Source: Rhodoferax sp.
GTDB lineage: Bacteria > Pseudomonadota > Gammaproteobacteria > Burkholderiales > Burkholderiaceae_C
Reading direction: 5' to 3'
Assembly: GCA_023231075.1 (NCBI GenBank)
Contig: JALNWC010000078.1
Location: 1-8,982 of the forward strand
Length of the DNA stretch: 8,982 nt
A model generated the notes under the pieces. It had not been told where the DNA came from. It saw nothing but the letters and a program-made list of their open reading frames with translations, and made no database searches. Of the stretch, positions 1 to 5,240 are shown one piece after another (the stretch's first letter is position 1; the number at the start of each line of letters is the position of its first letter). The position numbers and the translations under genes were made by a program.

Positions 1-110
1 GTTTGAGCTTTTCAGTGCTGTGCGCCGAGTTGCTGGCCGCGCGCTGGGGCGCGGAGCCCTGGCCGGTGGAGGCCCGTCTGGCGCGCAGCCTGGAGGCGCT
101 GCGCGCCTAA
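1..110 (+). CDS. C-terminal tail of an unrecognised protein (5' end outside window)
   Basis: An open frame enters from the left edge (codons from position 3) and stops at TAA 108-110, giving about 35 residues that end in LARSLEALRA. The codons are strongly G/C-ending, as in the genes to the right, which favours this frame over the others. The tail is rich in Ala, Leu, Arg and Trp and looks helical, like the end of a cytoplasmic enzyme, but there is no motif from which to name it. It converges on the aminotransferase, with a palindromic repeat between them. An overlapping frame at 20-268 runs on into the palindromic repeat and is not believed. Confidence 0.5.
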   Translation, partial: LSFSVLCAELLAARWGAEPWPVEARLARSLEALRA

Positions 111-151
111 GGTTCATCGCAGCCGTGCCACCCCGAAGCATGAAAGAAGGC

Positions 152-248
152 TGTCATTGCGGACTTGATCCGCAATCCATGAATTCAGGTGGGTCATGGA
201 TGCCGGATCGGGCCTGCCCCGGACCACGATCCGGGGTCTGGCATGACA
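152..248. repeat. Nested palindromic intergenic repeat (REP/MITE-like), possible bidirectional terminator
   Basis: The element is bounded by inverted TGTCAT (152-157) and ATGACA (243-248). Inside are two hairpins. The first has arms ATTGCGGA (156-163) and TCCGCAAT (169-176) with a 5-nt loop. The second has arms CCCCGGA (217-223) and TCCGGGG (230-236) with a 6-nt loop, extended by ATGCC (200-204) pairing with GGCAT (240-244). Between them CCATGA (177-182) pairs with TCATGG (194-199) around the 8-bp palindrome TGAATTCA (180-187). It has no coding potential. From memory, palindromes of the ATTGCGGA-loop-TCCGCAAT type are dispersed in many proteobacterial intergenic regions; this was not searched. 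Lying between two convergent genes, its transcripts could fold and help termination in both directions, although neither hairpin is followed by a long T run. Confidence 0.7.
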
Positions 249-270
249 TGTGTGTTCTTTCACGTTAAGC

Positions 271-1416
271 TCAAAGCCGCTGCAATTTTTCCAGTGCGAG
301 CTGCAAGGTGGCTGTTTTTTTGCCAAAACAAAAACGCACCACCTGCTGGTCGAAGCCTGCGCCATAGAAGGCGGACAGGGGAATGGCCGCCACGCCAACC
401 TCGGACGTGAGCCATTTGCAGAAATCGGCTTCCTTGAGGTCGTTGATCTGCGAGGTATCGACACACTGGAAATAAGTGCCCTCGCAGGGCAACAACCTGA
501 ACTTGCTGTCCTTCAGCCCGGCCCGGAACAGATCCCGCTTTTCCTGGTAGAAATCGGGCAGCTGAAGATAGGCGTCCTGATTCGCCATGTAGGCGGCCAG
601 GCCGTATTGCACCGGGGTGTTGACGGTGAACACATTGAACTGGTGCACCTTGCGAAACTCCTGCGTGAATGCAGCCGGGGCCGCCACATAGCCGACTTTC
701 CAGCCGGTCACATGGTAGGTCTTGCCAAAGCTCGACACCACGAAGGCGCGCTCCACCAGGCCGGGGTACATGGCCGCGCTTTGGTGTTTCTGGCCGTCAT
801 AGACCATGTGCTCATACACCTCGTCGCTGACCAGGAGCACGTCGGTGGGCGCCAGCAAGGCCTCAAGTTGACGCATTTCGGCGGCTGTCCAGACCGTGCC
901 GCTGGGGTTGTGCGGCGAGTTGACGATGATGGCGCGCGTCTTGGGCGTGATGGCCGCCGATATTTTCTGAAAATCGGGGCGCAACGTGCCAGGCGTCAAG
1001 GGCACGCGCACCGTGACACCGCCGGCCAGCGCGATGTTGGGCACGTAGCTGTCGTAGCAGGGCTCCAGCACGATCACCTCGTCGCCGGGGTGCACGATGG
1101 CCAGAATGATGGTGAGAATCGCCTGCGTGGCCCCGGCGGTGATGGTGATCTCGCTGGCCGCGCTGTACGGGTACTGGTAGAGCGCCGCGATCTTGGCCGC
1201 CACGGCCTCGCGCAAGACCGGCACGCCGGTCATCGGCGGGTACTGGTTCTTGCCCTGCTGCATGGCCTGGGTGACGGCATCGATCAGGCGCGGGTCGCCG
1301 TCGAAGTCCGGAAAACCCTGCCCCAGATTGACCGCATTTTTCTCGGTGGCCAGGGCCGACATGACGCTGAAGATGGTGGTGCCGACGTCGGGAAGTTTGC
1401 TGCGGAGGGTAATCAT
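271..1416 (-). CDS. ybdL: PLP-dependent methionine aminotransferase, YbdL type (class I/II fold type I)
   Basis: This is a 381-residue pyridoxal-phosphate aminotransferase, close to the usual length for the family. The N-terminus (SKLPDVGTTIFSVMSAL, then NLGQGFPDFDG) is characteristic of the YbdL / kynurenine aminotransferase group. Visible active-site elements are NSPHNPSG (166-173), SDEVYEH with PLP-contacting Asp198 and Tyr201, SSFGKTYHVTGWKVGY with the Schiff-base Lys232, and the substrate-carboxylate Arg361 in VVRFCFGKK. The family transfers the amino group of methionine (also His, Phe and others) to a 2-oxo acid in the cytoplasm, and in reverse re-aminates keto-methiobutyrate in methionine salvage. 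The start at 1416 fits the family N-terminus. No in-frame ATG, GTG or TTG lies upstream before a stop at 1423-1425, yet no Shine-Dalgarno sequence precedes it. Hairpin repeats begin 9 nt upstream. It lies downstream of cysB on the same strand, consistent with a sulfur amino acid role. Exact substrate is inferred. Confidence 0.9.
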   Translation of the reverse strand: MITLRSKLPDVGTTIFSVMSALATEKNAVNLGQGFPDFDGDPRLIDAVTQAMQQGKNQYPPMTGVPVLREAVAAKIAALYQYPYSAASEITITAGATQAILTIILAIVHPGDEVIVLEPCYDSYVPNIALAGGVTVRVPLTPGTLRPDFQKISAAITPKTRAIIVNSPHNPSGTVWTAAEMRQLEALLAPTDVLLVSDEVYEHMVYDGQKHQSAAMYPGLVERAFVVSSFGKTYHVTGWKVGYVAAPAAFTQEFRKVHQFNVFTVNTPVQYGLAAYMANQDAYLQLPDFYQEKRDLFRAGLKDSKFRLLPCEGTYFQCVDTSQINDLKEADFCKWLTSEVGVAAIPLSAFYGAGFDQQVVRFCFGKKTATLQLALEKLQRL

Positions 1417-1425
1417 GTTCAGTCA

Positions 1426-1595
1426 GTTGAGGACAGGGCAAATTTGCTTCGCAAATCTTGGTCTGTCCCGCAAGGTTTTAAATGGTTGAGGACAGAGCAA
1501 ATTTGCTTCGCAAATCTTGGTCTGTCCCGCAAAGTTCTAATATGTTGAGGACAGAGCTTGTTCACTTCGTGTAACTGCGGTCTGTCCCGCAAAGT
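1426..1595. repeat. Array of three tandem ~59-bp hairpin repeats filling the cysB-aminotransferase gap
   Basis: Units start at 1426, 1485 and 1544, each with GTTGAGGACAG; spacing is exactly 59 bp. Units 1 and 2 differ at only a few bases. Each unit folds on itself. An outer stem pairs GGACAG with CTGTCC (1431-1436 with 1463-1468; GGACAGA 1490-1496 with TCTGTCC 1521-1527; 1549-1555 with 1581-1587). An inner hairpin in units 1 and 2 is ATTTGC-TTC-GCAAAT (1442-1456 and 1501-1515). On the minus strand, the direction of transcription here, the loop core reads CGAAG. The array leaves one base before the cysB stop and 9 nt before the aminotransferase start. The period is not a multiple of three, and the short frames across it are not genes. 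The structure is reminiscent of REP elements mobilised by RAYT-type transposases, but no such gene is in the window. Confidence 0.85.
1544..1595. repeat. Divergent third repeat unit with a swapped inner stem
   Basis: The flanks of this unit (GTTGAGGACAGAGC at the left, GGTCTGTCCCGCAAAGT at the right) are identical to those of unit 2. The roughly 20 bases between them are largely different. Instead of ATTTGC/GCAAAT the inner arms are GTTCAC (1560-1565) and GTGTAAC (1569-1575, one bulged T), again around the loop TTC. GC (1556-1557) can pair with GC (1577-1578) to lengthen the stem. Pairing and loop are kept while the stem sequence changes, which is what is expected if the folded form is what matters or what was copied. 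Confidence 0.75.
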
Positions 1596-1596
1596 C

Positions 1597-2550
1597 TCAC
1601 AATTCATAATCATTCACATGGCCGGTCATGGCGCGGGCCACCAGGTTGCGGGTGAGGCGGGAGCTGAGCAGTTCGGCAAATTGGTAGACAAAGTTACGCA
1701 GGTAAGCGCCGCGCTTGAAAGCGACCCGGGCCACATTCTGGCCGAACAACTGGCCGGCGGGCCGCACCACCAGATCGGCGTTGGGGCCGCCGTCCACCAG
1801 GTCACGCACCGACATCTCGGCGGCAATGCCCACGCCCAGCCCGAGCCTGACATAGGTCTTGATCACGTCCGAATCAATCGCTTCGAGCGCAATGCGGGGC
1901 TCCAGTTTGCGTACCGCAAAGGCATGGTCGATCTTGGTGCGACCGGTATAGGACGGGTGGTAGGTGATCAGCGGTTCGTGGGCGATGTCTTCGAGCGTCA
2001 GGTGTTCCTTGACACACAGCGCATGCCCGGCCGGCAGCACCAGCACGTGCTGCCATTCATAGCAGGGCAAAGACACGAGTTCATCAAAACCGTCGAGCGA
2101 CTCGGTGGCCATGCCGATTTCGGCCACTTCGTCCATCAGCATCTGCGCGACCTGCGTTGGGGAGCCCTGATGCAGGCTGATGTTGACCTTCGGGTAGGCC
2201 AGACGCAACTTGGCCACGGGCTCGGGCAGGACATAGCGCGCCTGGGTGTGGGTGGTGGCGATCGACAGGGTGCCACTGTCCTCGGCACTGAACTCGTCAC
2301 CGATACGCTTCAGGTTGGTGACTTCGCGCATGATCAGTTCAATGCTCCTGAGCACCTGCTGGCCGGGCTCGGTAACCCGTTTCAGGCGCTTGCCATGGCG
2401 CGCAAAAATCTCGATGCCCAGTTCTTCTTCGAGCTCGATGATGGCTTTGGAGACCCCGGGTTGGGAGGTATGCAAGGCCTTGGCCGTCTCGGTCAGGTTG
2501 AGGTTGCGCCGAACGGCTTCCTGGATAAAACGGAACTGGTGCAGGTTCAT
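1597..2550 (-). CDS. cysB: CysB-type LysR transcriptional regulator of sulfur assimilation
   Basis: A 317-residue LysR-family regulator, near the ~324 residues of enterobacterial CysB. The N-terminal winged helix-turn-helix spans about residues 1-60 (NLTETAKALHTSQPGVSKAIIELEEELG). The effector domain carries the CysB signatures TTHTQARY (99-106), HQGSPTQ (127-133), ATE (148-150), YTGR (201-204) and SDVIKTYVRLGLGVGI (227-242). The Thr/Gln positions known to bind sulfate or N-acetylserine in CysB (Thr100, Thr102, Gln103, Thr149, Thr202) are all present at the same numbering. The protein is expected to activate sulfate uptake and reduction genes when cysteine is low. Its ATG overlaps the stop of the chelatase gene (shared ATGA at 2547-2550) and has only a distant AGGG upstream, so translation is probably coupled. 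The specialised paralogue Cbl is an alternative assignment. Confidence 0.9.
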   Translation of the reverse strand: MNLHQFRFIQEAVRRNLNLTETAKALHTSQPGVSKAIIELEEELGIEIFARHGKRLKRVTEPGQQVLRSIELIMREVTNLKRIGDEFSAEDSGTLSIATTHTQARYVLPEPVAKLRLAYPKVNISLHQGSPTQVAQMLMDEVAEIGMATESLDGFDELVSLPCYEWQHVLVLPAGHALCVKEHLTLEDIAHEPLITYHPSYTGRTKIDHAFAVRKLEPRIALEAIDSDVIKTYVRLGLGVGIAAEMSVRDLVDGGPNADLVVRPAGQLFGQNVARVAFKRGAYLRNFVYQFAELLSSRLTRNLVARAMTGHVNDYEL

Positions 2551-2933
2551 GTCGCCGAAGCCACCCTGGTTGACGCCTCGGGCATGGCAATCTGCGCCAG
2601 CAGTTCAAGCACACGGGCATCTTCACCCACCGAGGGCTGCAAGTCAAAACGAAGCCCTGGATGCGCGATCTGCAGCGCCTGCACCAGCACCGGCAAATCT
2701 TCGCGGGCATGGCGGCCCGCACCCAGAAACATGGGCACGATGGTGACGCCGTTCACACCCAGCGCCACCAGCTCTGCCGTGGTGCTGGCCAGATCGGGCT
2801 CGGTGATCTCCAGAAAAGCGCAGCGAACGCAGCACTGCGGGTCAATGGCCAGCATGCGCTGCGCCACCGTGTCGATCGGAACGCGCCAGAGCGGGTCACG
2901 TGAGCCGTGGCCAAACAGGATCGTCGCTTGCAT
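2547..2933 (-). CDS. cbiX: Single-domain CbiX/SirB-type sirohydrochlorin chelatase
   Basis: A 128-residue protein of the short CbiX (CbiXS/SirB half-size) class II chelatase type. Such proteins insert Co or Fe into sirohydrochlorin and act as dimers in the cytoplasm. The N-terminal ILFGHGSRDPLW contains the metal-binding His9. A second key histidine is His75 in PMFLGAGRHAREDLP, and LEITEP (41-46) supplies the usual conserved glutamate. The gene overlaps cysB by 4 nt, so the two are surely co-expressed. That context favours ferrochelation to siroheme, the cofactor of sulfite reductase, over cobalamin synthesis. The metal cannot be decided from sequence. The last ~10 residues (EASTRVASAT) look like a loose tail. 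No clear Shine-Dalgarno precedes the ATG, but a stop lies in frame at 2964-2966 and no ATG, GTG or TTG lies between. Confidence 0.85.
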   Translation of the reverse strand: MQATILFGHGSRDPLWRVPIDTVAQRMLAIDPQCCVRCAFLEITEPDLASTTAELVALGVNGVTIVPMFLGAGRHAREDLPVLVQALQIAHPGLRFDLQPSVGEDARVLELLAQIAMPEASTRVASAT

Positions 2934-2973
2934 AGGTCGAGGGTCTTCAATAAAGTTTAAAAATCAAATATCC
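2934..2973 (-). promoter_or_regulatory. AT-rich 40-bp spacer between lptG and the chelatase gene; possible weak promoter
   Basis: This spacer is much richer in A/T than its surroundings. Read on the minus strand it contains TTTATT (2954-2949, four matches to the -10 consensus). With 17-bp spacing the -35 position reads CTGAGG (2977-2972, three matches). This would give cbiX-cysB its own transcription start separate from lptFG. The match is weak and read-through from lptG is an equal possibility. Confidence 0.2.
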
Positions 2974-4080
2974 TCAGCGCCTGAGCACCAGCCAGCCGAA
3001 GGCCATCAGCGACAGCATGGAGTAAATCATGCCAGGCAGGGCCGCCGTCAGCCAGGGCTGCCAGTTCTGCAAATTGCCAATGTATCCAAACACGTTATTG
3101 AGCAAAAAGAAACTGATGCCGGCCATGACGCCACCAAACACATAGGCGGTGATACTGCCCGAGCGAAAGTGCAAGTAGGCAAAAGGCAAGGCCAGCACCA
3201 CCATGACCAGACAGCTCAAGGGGTAAAACACCTTTTTCCAGAACTCGATTTCGTAGCGCTGCGCGGCCTGCGCGTTGCTTTGCAAATGCTGAATATATTG
3301 AAACAGGTCGATGGTGCGCATGCGCTCCGGCTTGAGCAAGGCGGCTGAGACCATTTCTGCACTGAGGTGATTCGGCCAGCGCAACGACGCCACCTGGACA
3401 AGTTCAACGCTGGCAGAAGTGGCCCCGGCAGGTGGAAATTCAGTGCGGCTGACTTGTTGCAATTGCCATGACTCATCGTCTGACACCGAAGCCGATTGGG
3501 CCTGCATCATCGACGACAAAAAACCACGGTTGTCAAACTCGAAAATCCGGATGTTGTGCAACACCCCATCTGAGGCGAGTTCGCCCACGTTGACGGCGTA
3601 CTGACCATAGTCCTGCTTTTCCTTGAGCCAGGCACCGGTCTGTCCGACCGTGATACGCCCGGTGTAACGCGCCTTGAGCAACTGGGCGGTTCGGTCGGCA
3701 ACGGGCGAAATGTAATCGCCCAGCGCAAAAGTCAACATGACAAAGCCCAGTCCCAAAATCAGCAGTGACCCGAGAGCGCGCCACGGCCCCAGCCCACTGG
3801 TACGCAAAATGGTGAATTCGGAGCTCTGCGCCAACCGCGCCATGACAAAAATAGTGCCGATCAACACCGCAATGGGCATGAGTTCATAGAGGTGCGCGGG
3901 AATAAGCAAGGCCACATAGGTCAGCGCGTGCGTCAGCGTGTAACCTGTTGCCGTGTATCGCCCCAGGGACTCGATTTCTTCGACCAGATCGAAGAAAAAG
4001 AACAGCGACAAAAACCCCAGGACGACAAATGCCGTGGCAAGGAGAATTTCCCGGTAAACCAGGCGGCGCAGGGTTTTCAT
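2974..4080 (-). CDS. lptG: LptG, LPS export ABC transporter permease
   Basis: A 368-residue inner-membrane protein of the LptF/LptG (YjgP/YjgQ) family, near the 360 residues of E. coli LptG. With LptF and two LptB ATPases it extracts lipopolysaccharide from the inner membrane and passes it to LptC. Six membrane segments are visible: about 11-31, 50-80 and 102-122, then after a periplasmic beta-jellyroll region (~125-280) 284-304, 310-332 and 342-365. The cytoplasmic loop SSEFTILRTSG (86-96), which faces LptB, is typical. I placed the start at 4080 (MKTLRRLVYREILL), not at the in-frame ATG at 4407, because the family N-terminus begins there and it overlaps the lptF stop by 4 nt (ATGA, 4077-4080). 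There is no Shine-Dalgarno, so translation is probably coupled to lptF. The protein ends in VLRR, cytoplasmic. Confidence 0.93.
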   Translation of the reverse strand: MKTLRRLVYREILLATAFVVLGFLSLFFFFDLVEEIESLGRYTATGYTLTHALTYVALLIPAHLYELMPIAVLIGTIFVMARLAQSSEFTILRTSGLGPWRALGSLLILGLGFVMLTFALGDYISPVADRTAQLLKARYTGRITVGQTGAWLKEKQDYGQYAVNVGELASDGVLHNIRIFEFDNRGFLSSMMQAQSASVSDDESWQLQQVSRTEFPPAGATSASVELVQVASLRWPNHLSAEMVSAALLKPERMRTIDLFQYIQHLQSNAQAAQRYEIEFWKKVFYPLSCLVMVVLALPFAYLHFRSGSITAYVFGGVMAGISFFLLNNVFGYIGNLQNWQPWLTAALPGMIYSMLSLMAFGWLVLRR

Positions 4081-5189
4081 GGCGACGGCAGCTTGCGACG
4101 CAACGGCAGCAAGCCGCTCATTTCGCGCCACTGCAGGTTCAGGTGCATCTTGGCGAGCCCCAGCACCGCCAACACAAAAACGCCGCCATGCAGGCCCAGC
4201 ATCACCGGAACAAAGCTGAATTTGCCGGAAGAAATCATGTTTTGGCCGAAATTGAGCAGGTTGTAATAAAGCACAAAAGTGAACAGGGCAAAAACCAGAT
4301 TGCTGCCGCGGCCCATGCGCGGATTGACACTCGAGACAGTGATGCCAATGATCACGAAGTTGAACGAGGCCAGGATCAAGCCCAGTCGCCACGACACCTC
4401 GCCCCAATGCACCGGCGTCAGGTCGTTAAACAGTTCAGCGGTAGTGCGGGTTTTGACCGGCACGAAATTCATCTCTTCGAGGGCCTCCTGGCCGATCTGG
4501 ATCGCGTATTGCTCAAATTCAATGAGCTTGATTTCTTGCGAGCCCGGGGTACGCTCCAGTCGCTGGCCGTTGTTGAGCTTCAAAAAGCGCCCGTCCGGCA
4601 GATTTTCAACCCGCCCACTGCGTGCCGAGGTGACGCTTTCCTTGCCTTTGTCGGTGGTGGCGATGAAAACATTGGCACCCGCCTGATTCCCAGACACTTC
4701 TTTTTCAACAAAAAACACCCGCGACCCGTCGGCGGATTCTTGGAACCGGCCCGGTTCAACGCGATCCAGATCGCCCCGCTGCTGGTATTGATTTTTGAGT
4801 TCTTCAACGCGCAAGTTGGTCCAGGGCAGGATCAACAAGGCCAGACCCGCCACGACCGCAAACACCGGCCAGGAAAAGCGCAACAAGGGCTTGACCAGGG
4901 AGAACAGGCCGCGTCCGCTCGACTGCCAGATCACCATTTCGCTGTCCACAAACATCCGCGTCAGGGTGGAAATAATGGCAATGAACAGGCCCAGGGTCAA
5001 CAACGTGGGCAGGTAAGCCAGCACGGTGTAGCCCATGACCAGAAACACGTCTGAAGGGTTGAAGCTGCCACGCGAGGCCAGACCCAGGGTACGAATCAGG
5101 GTCATGGTCATGACCACCGTGACCAGCACGATCAGGGTCGCACCAAAACTTCGGGACAGCTCTTTGCGTAAGGATGAATGGAATAACAT
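4077..5189 (-). CDS. lptF: LptF, LPS export ABC transporter permease
   Basis: A 370-residue inner-membrane permease, partner of LptG in the LptB2FG transporter (E. coli LptF has 366 residues). The N-terminus MLFHSSLRKELSRSFGATLIVL is typical of LptF. Predicted membrane segments are about 14-36, 47-76, 102-123, 262-286, 294-318 and 326-347, with a hydrophilic periplasmic jellyroll domain at ~125-260 (VEPGRF, FVEKEV, GRFLKLNNGQR). The cytoplasmic loop DSEMVIWQSSGRG (82-94) corresponds to the LptB-contacting region. Start 5189 is preferred over the in-frame ATG at 5918, which would read antisense through pepA. lptF is the first gene of the minus-strand group and is divergent from pepA with only 24 bp between the start codons. 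This arrangement is common in proteobacteria. Confidence 0.93.
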   Translation of the reverse strand: MLFHSSLRKELSRSFGATLIVLVTVVMTMTLIRTLGLASRGSFNPSDVFLVMGYTVLAYLPTLLTLGLFIAIISTLTRMFVDSEMVIWQSSGRGLFSLVKPLLRFSWPVFAVVAGLALLILPWTNLRVEELKNQYQQRGDLDRVEPGRFQESADGSRVFFVEKEVSGNQAGANVFIATTDKGKESVTSARSGRVENLPDGRFLKLNNGQRLERTPGSQEIKLIEFEQYAIQIGQEALEEMNFVPVKTRTTAELFNDLTPVHWGEVSWRLGLILASFNFVIIGITVSSVNPRMGRGSNLVFALFTFVLYYNLLNFGQNMISSGKFSFVPVMLGLHGGVFVLAVLGLAKMHLNLQWREMSGLLPLRRKLPSP

Positions 5190-5240
5190 TGCTTCACTTG
5201 GAAAGGCTGAATTATGAACTTTGAACTGTTGAATTTGGAT
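5190..5240. promoter_or_regulatory. Divergent lptF / pepA control region with a -10-like box over the pepA start
   Basis: Only 24 bp (5190-5213) separate the lptF and pepA start codons, so each promoter must reach into the other gene. On the minus strand CATAAT (5216-5211, five of six matches to TATAAT) lies across the pepA ATG and would start lptF with a leader of about 15 nt; no good -35 is seen at standard spacing. On the plus strand TAACAT (5184-5189, four of six) overlaps the lptF start but has no convincing -35. GGAAAG (5200-5205) is a possible ribosome site for pepA. Promoter positions are tentative. Confidence 0.3.

Noticed and set aside
250..1548. 432-residue plus-strand reading frame antisense to the aminotransferase
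   Set aside because: Composition is rich in His, Gly, Arg and Val with no domain, and the opposite strand carries a complete aminotransferase with all catalytic residues; the frame is a by-product of GC-rich codon use.
1426..1595. Three regularly spaced repeats as a small CRISPR array
   Set aside because: The whole 59-bp period is repeated with no unique spacers between short repeats, each unit is a long hairpin, and no cas gene is present.
1558..3348. 596-residue plus-strand reading frame antisense to cysB, cbiX and lptG
   Set aside because: It spans three well-supported genes on the other strand, has no recognisable motif and starts inside a hairpin repeat.
4081..4407. Longer LptG starting at the in-frame ATG at 4407
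   Set aside because: The extra 109 residues are out-of-frame lptF sequence; the family N-terminus and the ATGA overlap place the start at 4080.
3948..5054. 368-residue plus-strand reading frame antisense to lptG and lptF
   Set aside because: Antisense to two complete membrane proteins; low-complexity Gln/His/Arg-rich translation with no domain.
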